In this document: in pieces, positions 1 to 7,179 of the stretch
How the letters are laid out: each line of letters begins with the position of its first letter
Position numbering within the stretch: the stretch's first letter is position 1
Virus record (IMG/VR): IMGVR_UViG_3300044988_000708
Location: 1-20,084 of that record
Strand: one strand, 5' to 3'
Length of the DNA: 20,084 bases
Origin: a virus
Position numbers and translations under genes: made by a program
Notes under the pieces: generated by a model
Told to the model about the DNA's origin: nothing
Databases searched by the model: none
What the model saw: the letters and a program-made list of their open reading frames with translations, nothing else

Positions 1-20
1 ATGGGTGATGTGTCGTACAT
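1..20 (-). CDS. Start of a leftward gene running off the left edge
   Basis: Only the first residues (MYDTSP) are inside the window, so no function can be given. The start is nevertheless well supported. The ATG at 20-18 is preceded by a consensus AGGAGG (33-28) at a 7-base spacing, and further upstream by an extended -10 promoter. It is transcribed away from the integrase and the attachment-site region, in the same direction as the structural operon but separated from it by the integrase gene. In temperate phages, genes in this position are often regulatory or early genes. That is inference from position only. Confidence 0.6.
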
Positions 21-73
21 CCGCTCACCTCCTTTCCGCCTTCTATTATACCAGAAAGAGCGGAAAAGTTGTA
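21..73 (-). promoter_or_regulatory. Extended -10 promoter with bracketing operator-like inverted repeat and strong RBS
   Basis: Reading the - strand, TGGTATAAT (53-45) is a perfect extended -10 element. The hexamer 17 bases upstream (TACAAC, 73-68) is a poor -35, which an extended -10 can compensate for. AAAGGAGGTG (35-26) is a near-ideal ribosome binding site for the ATG at 20. A perfect 7-bp inverted repeat, TTTCCGC (33-39) and GCGGAAA (60-66), brackets the -10. A dimeric repressor bound there would block RNA polymerase. The promoter and RBS are seen directly; the operator role is inferred. Confidence 0.65.
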
Positions 74-93
74 GTTACAATGCTGACACACTA

Positions 94-111
94 TCCGGCA
101 CGACAGCCGGA
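94..111. repeat. Small perfect hairpin between promoter and att region
   Basis: TCCGGC-ACGACA-GCCGGA forms a perfect 6-bp stem with a 6-base loop. No T-tract follows on either strand, so it is a poor intrinsic terminator. It could be a protein-binding dyad or part of the left arm of the attachment site. Nothing further can be said from sequence. Confidence 0.4.
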
Positions 112-126
112 AACCCGCATAGCGAC

Positions 127-167
127 AGGGGTAGAGCAAAGATTAGAAATCCGCTGCTCTATCCCCT
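127..167. other. Probable phage attachment-site core (attP-like palindrome)
   Basis: Left arm AGGGGTAGAGCA (127-138) and right arm TGCTCTATCCCCT (155-167) form an inverted repeat interrupted by a single base. They surround a 16-base centre containing the anticodon loop of a tRNA-Arg. The right arm is the D arm of the tRNA half; the left arm is an inverted copy of it outside any tRNA. Anticodon loops are a known crossover point for tyrosine recombinases, because the anticodon stem gives a symmetric site with a 7-base overlap. With the integrase gene and phased repeats alongside, an attachment site is the best reading. Whether it is attP or a hybrid site cannot be proved here, but an intact tRNA is absent from the junction. 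Confidence 0.55.
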
Positions 168-180
168 GAGCTACGGGAGC
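141..180 (-). tRNA. 5' half of tRNA-Arg (anticodon UCU), fragment only
   Basis: On the - strand from 180, the sequence has a tRNA acceptor strand (GCTCCCG), the T8-A9 linker, a D stem and loop (GCTC, AGGGGATA, GAGC), then the 5' anticodon stem GCGGA and loop TTTCTAA. The anticodon is TCT, so the match is tRNA-Arg for AGA codons. The expected 3' anticodon strand TCCGC is replaced by TCTTT. No variable loop, T arm (GTTCRANNC) or 3' acceptor strand (CGGGAGC) is found in the remaining 140 bases. It therefore cannot make a tRNA as it stands. It is most likely the part of an attachment site identical to a host tRNA gene. Confidence 0.65.
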
Positions 181-208
181 TTAAGTCGTTTTACACTGTT
201 TGTATGGC

Positions 209-279
209 GCCAACAGATGCCAACAGATGCTGACCGTGCTGCCACAGTCTGCCACATCGGCTGCCACACTCCTGCCACA
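209..279. repeat. Phased direct repeats, probable integrase arm-binding sites
   Basis: A tandem pair of the 10-mer GCCAACAGAT lies at 209-228. It is followed by four exact copies of CTGCCACA starting at 239, 249, 261 and 272. All share the TGCCA core. Start-to-start spacings of 10, 12 and 11 bases are about one helical turn each, placing the sites on one face of the DNA. Directly repeated short sites between the crossover core and the int gene are the normal form of arm-type sites bound by the N-terminal domain of tyrosine integrases. The repeats end about 40 bases before the int start codon, so bound integrase could also repress its own gene. That last point is inference. Confidence 0.65.
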
Positions 280-300
280 GTGCTCTTGACTATGGCACGC

Positions 301-319
301 GCGGATGCGATCTGTCCGC
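301..319. repeat. Inverted repeat directly before the integrase start
   Basis: GCGGA (301-305) and TCCGC (315-319) form a 5-bp dyad separated by 9 bases, ending one base before the ATG at 321. No recognisable Shine-Dalgarno lies in this stretch. In RNA the hairpin would sit over the ribosome-binding region and could reduce translation. The arms equal the anticodon-stem strands of the tRNA-Arg half nearby, which may be chance in GC-rich DNA. Confidence 0.3.
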
Positions 320-320
320 C

Positions 321-1436
321 ATGGATATCAAGATCACCACACGCGGACTCACCGGAACTATTCATCTCATCCCCGAGTCGCCGTATTACCGGCTGAGGTT
401 TTATCACCCGGAGAAACGGCGCCGCCAGCGCATCAGCCTCGCCACCTCCGACCTGCCGACCGCCAAGGCCAAGGCCAAAGCCATCCTCGAGCGCACCGCG
501 GACAAGGGCATCGCCGCGCTGCGGGACTTCTCCCGGCGCGACACCAGCTCCACGGTTGGCAAGGCTTGTGACCATTACTTGGCGACCAGCACAGTGGCTT
601 TTCGCAGGGACAATGTGAATTGCCTCTACCGCGTGATCAAGGCTGCCTTGCAGACCGATGACGGCCAGAAGGTCCGCGACCTTGCGCTCTCCCGCCTCAA
701 CCGCGCCCTGGTCGCCGCCTACTTGAAGAACGCCAAGGTCAAGACCAGCACGCAAAAGTCCTGCCTCGCCAGCGCCCGGGCGATCTTCGCGCGGCAGAAC
801 GACTGGGAGGGCTTCGATGGCCTGCCAGACATGAGCGAGTTTCGCGATGCCTGCACCCGCACCGGACTGCGCGTTCACCTAGACGCCTTCCAGCCTTTGC
901 CCGCGGAGACATTGGAGGAGATCGACAAGGCGACCAAGGTCACCGGCGGCGGTATCCGGCGCGCGTGGATCTTGGCGCGCTATCTTGGGCTGCGTCCGAG
1001 CGAGATCGCCGGCTTCCGCAAGGGCTGGATCGAAGGGCGAGGGGAGCAGCACTTCCTGTGCGTCCGTCAGCGTCCATCGGAAGACTTTGCGCTGAAGACC
1101 GGCAGCCGCGGCGAGCGCGACATCGGCATCCCGCCAGACATGGCCGCCGAGCTGCTGGCCTGCGATGACTACGGCATCCCGGGCGGCACGCCATACACGC
1201 GATACAATTGGCTCATGCGAGTCTTTAATGCATTCCTCCGCGGCTACCTGCCAGACCGCGACCAGCTCCTCTACACGCTGCGCAAGCAGGCGGGCAGCGA
1301 CTGGTTGGTGGCGACTGGGAAGATTAGCTTGGTGAGCAAGCTGCTCGGGCATACCTCGGCGGCCGTCACGCTGCGGCACTATGCGACTTACGAGTCGAGC
1401 GTGACGCTGCCAGAGGGGATCTTTGGGACAAAATGA
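321..1436 (+). CDS. int: Tyrosine recombinase (phage integrase)
   Basis: Site-specific recombinase that would integrate and excise the phage at the adjacent attachment site. The 371 residues match a typical phage integrase: an N-terminal arm- and core-binding region (about 1-190), then a catalytic domain. Visible active-site residues are R225 in GLRPSE, likely K259 (the beta-hairpin lysine), R321 in YTLRKQAGS, H344 in LGHTS and the nucleophile Y354 in RHYAT. The first His of the usual HxxR box is Tyr318, which is a variant. The start is taken at MDIK because it opens the N-terminal domain without shortening it; upstream sequence is arm-site DNA with no clear RBS. It converges on the structural operon across a shared hairpin. 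No excisionase gene is visible beside it. Confidence 0.93.
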   Translation: MDIKITTRGLTGTIHLIPESPYYRLRFYHPEKRRRQRISLATSDLPTAKAKAKAILERTADKGIAALRDFSRRDTSSTVGKACDHYLATSTVAFRRDNVNCLYRVIKAALQTDDGQKVRDLALSRLNRALVAAYLKNAKVKTSTQKSCLASARAIFARQNDWEGFDGLPDMSEFRDACTRTGLRVHLDAFQPLPAETLEEIDKATKVTGGGIRRAWILARYLGLRPSEIAGFRKGWIEGRGEQHFLCVRQRPSEDFALKTGSRGERDIGIPPDMAAELLACDDYGIPGGTPYTRYNWLMRVFNAFLRGYLPDRDQLLYTLRKQAGSDWLVATGKISLVSKLLGHTSAAVTLRHYATYESSVTLPEGIFGTK

Positions 1437-1460
1437 AAGGGCCAGCCGTAGCTGACCCTT
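1437..1460. terminator. Bidirectional hairpin between convergent int and structural operon
   Basis: AAGGGCCAGC-CGTA-GCTGACCCTT is a 10-bp stem with one C-A mismatch on the + strand and a 4-base loop. It begins right after the int stop codon and lies 33 bases beyond the stop of the leftward 1893-aa gene. The - strand copy is followed by TTTCATTTTG, a modest T-rich tail. The + strand tail (AGTCTCCTTCC) is poor. It probably ends the long structural transcript and may also limit int read-through. Confidence 0.55.
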
Positions 1461-1493
1461 AGTCTCCTTCCGGGCGTGCCGGATGAGCTGAAA

Positions 1494-4400
1494 TTATCCG
1501 CCCTGCATCATCTGCAAAACTCCCGGCGGCGGCTGCTCGGCGACTTGCCGGAACGGCGCTATTTGCTGCGCGGGGTTGGCCGCGACGGCTTCTGGGGCGT
1601 GACGCTGGATGGCGTCTTGGAGGATTTCGGCGAACCGCCTACGAAAACGAAGGACGTCCCGTACTCTCGAAGAGCCTCCTCGTTCGATAAGTCCCGAAAT
1701 GTAACTCTCCCCACCTTTCTGATTTTGCCAATTGTTTCCATAGCTTTTGATTTGAGCGGGCGTTGTGTCTACTTGCAAATCTACACCGTTGCGCCCTGCC
1801 CAGTCAACGATGTTTTTTTCAAATTGTGCGGCCCTTTTCTCTGTAAATCCCTTGGGCCGGAAGTCCGCGGCTGAATCGACGACGAATCCAATGTCGCCAC
1901 CAGGCAACTGCTGCACCGTGTAGCCCGACAGCCCAGCATCATCAATCAGCGATTGCATTTCCACGTCGCTGAACTTGCTGCCGTCCGCTTTTCTAAAAGT
2001 CATCGCCTTCGAGTTTTTGCCGCCGACACCCAGCGTGGCCGACATCGTCGCCGCTTGCTCGGATACCGTAGCCAAGCCCAGGCCCAACATGTCCGCCGCT
2101 TCCGGGCTGCCCAGCACCTCAATGACCGTTGTCGGCGCGCGGCTCTTGCCCCACACGCCGGTGCCCGCGGAGACGCGCTGCACGCGCAGCGACCCGCCGA
2201 TGATTTGCGACAGCTCGTTGACCGACTGCGTGATCACGTCCGTGGTGATGGCCGCTTGCGCCTCCGGCCGCAAAGTATCGAAGCCCGGAAAGTTCGCTGG
2301 CAACAGATCGCCGCTTGAATAATTGACTTCGGCAAAAATGCGCGACGAATTTTGCTGCAGCGCGCTATCCACCGTTGATTCCGGCAGCCCGTATTGACGC
2401 AGCGTGCGCATCCAGCCGACCGCTTGCACTTCCGCGGGCGTCCAGTTGCCGCCCTGCCATTGCGTCTCGTTGAGAAAGTCCGTCATCGAATTTCCCCACA
2501 CCGAGATGCCCTCGTATTGCGTGCTGCCAGGGCTGCCGCGCATATCCACATCGACGAAGAACGACTTGCCATTGGCCGGCGTCACGCGAATCCGCTCTGG
2601 CACCACCGCGGTCTTGTCGCCGCGCTTCACCGTCTTGGTTTTGGTCACCTTCACTGTAGCCGGTGCCCCGTCGATAAACAGATTGCCCTCGTCCGAAAGA
2701 TCCTTGAGCCGCGACAACGTCTGCTGGTCAACGTGCCCGCTGTCGCGTCCCGTATGAACGTCGGCGACAAACGGCCGGCCACCCTCGGGCCTGCCAGCCA
2801 TGTAAGTCCGCGCATCGCGCTGGAACCCGCTGTCCACAAAATCCGACAGCTTCGGTCCAAATCCGCCCTCCGGCACCACATCGCGCAACACGCCCTCGAT
2901 CTTCGCGTCGGCCAAGCCGCCCTTCTTGCCGGTGCCGATCCCGGCGATACGGTCCTCGACGCGGAACACATTTTTCAACGCGCCGCCCGGCGAAACATTC
3001 TGCTGCGCGGCCAGCCAAGCCATCATCATCTCGCCGGCGCGGTTGCCAAAGATGTTGGTGAAGTGACCGTAAAGCTCTTTGTACCATTGGCGGAATTGCT
3101 GTGTCTGCGCCGGCGTCAGCCACGATTCCGTCTCCTCGATCCATCCCTTAAAAGATTTGCCCCCATCCTTTTTGACTGCGCCGATATAAATCGGTTTGCC
3201 CTCGCCGGTGTGGAATCGCACCAAGTTATTCTTCGCCACGCCCGTGCCGGGTCGCCGCGCCTGGCGCTTCCGCAAATTCTCCATGCCATCGCCCACCGCG
3301 CTTTCAAGGAACCGCGCAGACTTTAGCCCAATGGCGTCTAGGTCCGGCGTTGCTTTCGGCTTATTCATCGGCGTCACATTAACCGCGCCGGTCGTATCGC
3401 TGAAGCGGCTGGCTTGGTAGGCGTTGACCACGCGCTTGAATGCCTCCTGTAGCAGCGGCTTGATGCGCTCTCCAAATTCCTTGATCATGTTGGCCGTCCA
3501 CACGGCGGCGTCCATGCCGGCGCGGTAGAGGCTGCGGCCGTAGTCAACGATGTCGGCGAGGATGGACACGTCGAGGGCGCCAGACTGCGAGCCGAGGTTG
3601 CGCTTGATGCGGTCGCGCGCGGCAGCGGCTGGTGCGTCAGGCGCCGCGGGAGCCACATCGCTCCCCATATCCGGCATCGGCTTCGGCGGCGGCTGGGTCA
3701 TGGTGCCGTCCGCGTTATTGCCGACCATGTTGTGGCCGCGGCGGCCGGTGGGCGTCACGCTTTCGATCAGTTCAAGGCGTGGGGTGCGCCAGATGCCGTC
3801 CTTGTCGATGAGTCCGCCGAAGACGTTGTCGGGGCCGTATTCAATCAGCCCCTTGGCCACGCGCAGGCGCTCAGGCGTGAGTCCGGTGCCGGGGTCGGCG
3901 TTGCGTCCCCTGTTGGCGATGTAGGTCTCGGCGTCGGCCATGATGGCGGCGAGGCTGTATCCGGGTCCGCCGCGGGACGTGTCAAGGGTCGGGTGCTTGG
4001 CCTCCATCACGGTGATGGCGCGGTTGCGCAGCGTGGTCATGTCGGCCAGCAGGACGTTCAGCTCACCGCCGCCCTTGTAGTTCTCGCGCTTGCGCCCAGT
4101 CGTGGCCTGCCAGCGCACCAGCACGCCCTCGCGGGTGGTTGCGCCGTATTGCGGGCCAGGGCGCTTGGTCACATCGGCGCTCGGGCCAAGGGCGTCGAAG
4201 CGCACAGCGACCGGCGTGCCGTCATTGATGGCGGCTTGCACCGTGTCGATCATTTCAAGGTGCGGCTTCCAGTGGTTGGCGTAGCGCACGCGATCCGGCA
4301 GGCTGCGGCCGGCGAGGATGCGGCGGTTGCCCTCTTGGCGCCAACCGAAGCTCAAGTTGTCCGGCGTCAATGTCGGCCCGTCCGGCCCGCCGGCGAGGTC

Positions 4401-7175
4401 CATGATCTGCCGCGACCGCATCGGCGCGTCGGTCATGCTCAACTCAATCGCCGCCGCCCGCTCCGGCGACACCGGCTCGGTGGTCGGCGTCTCGTTGGCC
4501 GGGTCGCGGCGCATCTTGTTGTAGCCTTCGGTGTAATTCTTCAGCCCCTGCGCCACGGCGGGGTCATCGGCGGCGGCGGGGTTGGTGCGCTTGATCGAGT
4601 CCGGTGTGTCCAGCGGTCGGCCCGTCTCCGGGTCGATGCGCACGCCGCTGATCATCAGGCCGCGGGCCTGGGCGCCGAGCACGTTCTCGAGGTGGGTGAT
4701 CGGGTTGTTGCCCTTGGGCAGACCGCGGCGCATGCGGTTCCAGTCCACGATGCCGCTGCTCAAATCCTCCGCGGCGATGGCCTGGCGGCTCCAGATGTTG
4801 GCGTCACCAAATTCCGTCTGCGACTGCGAGCGCAGCATGGCGAGGCGCAGGTCAATCTCTGCGTCCGTTGCGCCGCCCTTCACGCCCTGCTTGGCATACT
4901 TAGCATCGATCTCAGCCTTGGCAATGGCCCGCTCGCGCGCGGCGATCTGCTCCGGCGTGTAAAGCGTTTCGACCGAATTGATCATCGCCGCCACCTGCCG
5001 GTCGGGCAGGCTCTCGCTCTGCAGGAATGCGCGCCCAAGGTCGCCGGCTTTGATTGACCCGGCATCCTCCACATTGACAAAGACCCGCGGGCGCTCGCCG
5101 TCTGGGGCGTGCAGAAAGATAGGGCCGGAATTGTTTGGGTTGAGCGCCTTGCGGTTGGCCTCAAAGTCCGCAGCGTTGAGCGGCACGAAGTCCGTTGTGT
5201 CGCGGAAGTATCCCTGCACGGCGGCAAATTCGTTGAGGCGGTCGGGCGAAAGATTGTTCACCATGGCCGACACATCGCCACCGGACAGCTCGACCTCGGT
5301 CAGCGTGCGCATCACCTCGCCATCGGGATCGGCCTGCGGAGCGCGCTTGCGCGGCACCGTCTCGCCCATGCCCTGCACCTCGGCCAGCATCCGGCCCACG
5401 TCGCTGTCGGCCGCCATGGCGCGACGCCCGGCAGTGCCAGACACGCGGCCCGCCACGCCCATCGGGGCGCCGATCACCGCGCCCAGCCCGAGCATAAGGT
5501 TGGCTGCGTCCTCCTCGCCGGCCGCCCGCAGCGGCTCGCTGAACGGCACATTGGCGAGCGCTCCCTTGACCGCGCCGCTCGCCGCCGCACTGGTTCCGCG
5601 CACCGCTTGCACCGCGCGCCAATCGGCAAGGTTGCCAAAAAGTTTCCGCGCCCGCGGCGACAGGCTCATGTCTTTCGACAAGCGCGCCGGCGTTGATTCC
5701 ATCGCCGTATACACGCTCGGACGCACCAGCGGGTCTTTGTAGCGCAGCGGCACGTCCGGGTTCACCGCCACCGCCGCCCGCGCGCCCTTATCGATAGCGT
5801 TGCCCGGGCCGATGCTTTCGCGCAGCAGATACGAAGCCTTGCCGGCATAGTTGCCGTAGCCGCGAAGCACAACGCCACCGCCAACCAAGGTCGCATACGC
5901 GCCTAGCCCGTAGTTAAGGAATCGCACCGCCTCGTCAGCCGCCTCGCTGTCCATGTTTTGGCCCATGACGTTGGCCACGGCACCGACACCGCCCGCGCCA
6001 AGAAGACGCTTTGCGCGCTGCGCTACCCGCGCGCCCTTGGCCCCTTTGTCGCCCAAGTTTGCCACCGCGGTCGCCGCCTTGCCGGTCAGCTCTAGCGTGC
6101 GCGCCGTGGCTCCCTTGGCCGCCGCGGTAATACCGAAGCGCACTGGAGACAGCACGCCAGCGCCAACCGCCCCTGGATCAACCAGCATCGACCCAATCAT
6201 TGACTGCGACTGAATCGGCTTTTGCGGCTCATTCCACGGCAGGTCCGCCGTGCGGTATCCCGCCGGCGCCAAGCCCGAGGCCCGCGCTGCGATGTCAATC
6301 GTCTCATTGAGCCGTCCAATAAAATCTCCTCCCGCGCTGACCACTTGATCCGGCACGCCGACCGACCTAGCAATGGTTCCAGTGCCAGACGCCGTGCCCT
6401 GCTCCATCAAAGTCTCGAGCTGCTGCGTGGAATCCAGCTTCTGTAGGAACTGCTCGTATTCCAAATCCTTGAGGTCTTCCTCGCCCACTGGCCGCAGCGT
6501 TTTGCCCTGCTGCTTGTACATCTGCACCAAGTCAAACGTCGTGTCGCCCATACCGGCGTCCGGCATCATCGTGCCCGGATAAACAAACTCGCCCGTCTCC
6601 TCGACCCGATACTTCGGCGAGCTGGCCAGCCCGCGCGACAGGCTTTTGTAGAAGTCCAAGTTGAACTCGTTGGCGCCGGCCAAGGTCGCGCCCGCGCGCC
6701 GTCCTGTCTCAATCATCGCCGCGCCGGGATTAAAGGTGCTCGGCTTGCCCTGCAAGTTGCTATACATGCCGCGCGTCACGAAATCCGCGGCGTTGCGCAG
6801 CGTGATCGACCCCTCGTTGGCTGGATCGTATTTCCACACCGCCGAGCTGATGGCGTCCGCGCCCGAGACAAACAGATCGCCGATCATCGCGCCCACGCCG
6901 GGGCCATCGGCCTCCACGCCCTGCTTTTTCAGATCGGCCAGCAGCGCCTTGTTGCCGAAGTACTCTTCTCGAGACGGCCGCGGATTGCGCCAGTCGTACA
7001 TTGCCGTGGCGCCCCGGGCCATAACCTCTACGGCATCCCTTCCCTCTGGCTTTGGATTGGCTGCATCCATGGCCAAGATTTCCTCTGCCGTTCGCGCCGG
7101 GACCGCAGTTTCCGCGGGCGCGGCCTGCTGCGCCTGCATGATTTCCTGTGCAGTTCTGCCTTGAGAAGCGACCAT
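1494..7175 (-). CDS. Giant virion/polyvalent protein (1893 aa), last gene of the structural operon
   Basis: Its size and its place after three helical virion proteins match the largest DNA-ejection protein of podoviruses (T7 gp16 position), but no direct similarity to gp16 and no clear transglycosylase motif is seen. Small-residue-rich hydrophobic stretches lie near residues 422-438 and 557-576, flanked by Ala/Gly/Lys-rich segments (330-400), compatible with membrane or channel insertion. Residues 1201-1253 (ILADIVDYGRSL... MIKEFGERIKPLLQEAF) resemble a segment often found in large polyvalent proteins of phages and conjugative elements. Residues 1350-1490 (WYKELYG, AWLAAQQNVSPGGAL) resemble another domain of such proteins. 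The N terminus repeats a TA(Q/E)EI(M/L) motif (8-13, 29-34). The start codon lies 4 bases after the upstream stop, with only a weak RBS (GGCGGG). Confidence 0.6.
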   Translation of the reverse strand: MVASQGRTAQEIMQAQQAAPAETAVPARTAEEILAMDAANPKPEGRDAVEVMARGATAMYDWRNPRPSREEYFGNKALLADLKKQGVEADGPGVGAMIGDLFVSGADAISSAVWKYDPANEGSITLRNAADFVTRGMYSNLQGKPSTFNPGAAMIETGRRAGATLAGANEFNLDFYKSLSRGLASSPKYRVEETGEFVYPGTMMPDAGMGDTTFDLVQMYKQQGKTLRPVGEEDLKDLEYEQFLQKLDSTQQLETLMEQGTASGTGTIARSVGVPDQVVSAGGDFIGRLNETIDIAARASGLAPAGYRTADLPWNEPQKPIQSQSMIGSMLVDPGAVGAGVLSPVRFGITAAAKGATARTLELTGKAATAVANLGDKGAKGARVAQRAKRLLGAGGVGAVANVMGQNMDSEAADEAVRFLNYGLGAYATLVGGGVVLRGYGNYAGKASYLLRESIGPGNAIDKGARAAVAVNPDVPLRYKDPLVRPSVYTAMESTPARLSKDMSLSPRARKLFGNLADWRAVQAVRGTSAAASGAVKGALANVPFSEPLRAAGEEDAANLMLGLGAVIGAPMGVAGRVSGTAGRRAMAADSDVGRMLAEVQGMGETVPRKRAPQADPDGEVMRTLTEVELSGGDVSAMVNNLSPDRLNEFAAVQGYFRDTTDFVPLNAADFEANRKALNPNNSGPIFLHAPDGERPRVFVNVEDAGSIKAGDLGRAFLQSESLPDRQVAAMINSVETLYTPEQIAARERAIAKAEIDAKYAKQGVKGGATDAEIDLRLAMLRSQSQTEFGDANIWSRQAIAAEDLSSGIVDWNRMRRGLPKGNNPITHLENVLGAQARGLMISGVRIDPETGRPLDTPDSIKRTNPAAADDPAVAQGLKNYTEGYNKMRRDPANETPTTEPVSPERAAAIELSMTDAPMRSRQIMDLAGGPDGPTLTPDNLSFGWRQEGNRRILAGRSLPDRVRYANHWKPHLEMIDTVQAAINDGTPVAVRFDALGPSADVTKRPGPQYGATTREGVLVRWQATTGRKRENYKGGGELNVLLADMTTLRNRAITVMEAKHPTLDTSRGGPGYSLAAIMADAETYIANRGRNADPGTGLTPERLRVAKGLIEYGPDNVFGGLIDKDGIWRTPRLELIESVTPTGRRGHNMVGNNADGTMTQPPPKPMPDMGSDVAPAAPDAPAAAARDRIKRNLGSQSGALDVSILADIVDYGRSLYRAGMDAAVWTANMIKEFGERIKPLLQEAFKRVVNAYQASRFSDTTGAVNVTPMNKPKATPDLDAIGLKSARFLESAVGDGMENLRKRQARRPGTGVAKNNLVRFHTGEGKPIYIGAVKKDGGKSFKGWIEETESWLTPAQTQQFRQWYKELYGHFTNIFGNRAGEMMMAWLAAQQNVSPGGALKNVFRVEDRIAGIGTGKKGGLADAKIEGVLRDVVPEGGFGPKLSDFVDSGFQRDARTYMAGRPEGGRPFVADVHTGRDSGHVDQQTLSRLKDLSDEGNLFIDGAPATVKVTKTKTVKRGDKTAVVPERIRVTPANGKSFFVDVDMRGSPGSTQYEGISVWGNSMTDFLNETQWQGGNWTPAEVQAVGWMRTLRQYGLPESTVDSALQQNSSRIFAEVNYSSGDLLPANFPGFDTLRPEAQAAITTDVITQSVNELSQIIGGSLRVQRVSAGTGVWGKSRAPTTVIEVLGSPEAADMLGLGLATVSEQAATMSATLGVGGKNSKAMTFRKADGSKFSDVEMQSLIDDAGLSGYTVQQLPGGDIGFVVDSAADFRPKGFTEKRAAQFEKNIVDWAGRNGVDLQVDTTPAQIKSYGNNWQNQKGGESYISGLIERGGSSRVRDVLRFRRRFAEILQDAIQRHAPEAVAANPAQQIAPFRQVAEQPPPGVLQMMQGG

Positions 7176-7179
7176 GGTA

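Noticed and set aside
1-180. Group I intron interrupting the tRNA-Arg anticodon loop
   Set aside because: Such introns are known in bacterial tRNA-Arg genes, but no 3' tRNA half appears in the 140 bases available, and that space holds a promoter, RBS and gene start instead. The neighbouring integrase and phased repeats favour an attachment site.
171-1379. - strand open frames opposite the integrase
   Set aside because: The + strand frame has all key recombinase residues; the antisense frames have no recognisable features.
1476-1874. 132-codon + strand open frame after the integrase
   Set aside because: It overlaps the C-terminal end of the giant gene on the other strand and lacks a ribosome binding site or motif.
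2394-5057. Long open frames on the + strand (310 and 441 codons) opposite the giant gene
   Set aside because: They are His/Arg/Ala-rich antisense frames created by high GC content opposite a clearly coding - strand gene, and show no domain-like sequence.
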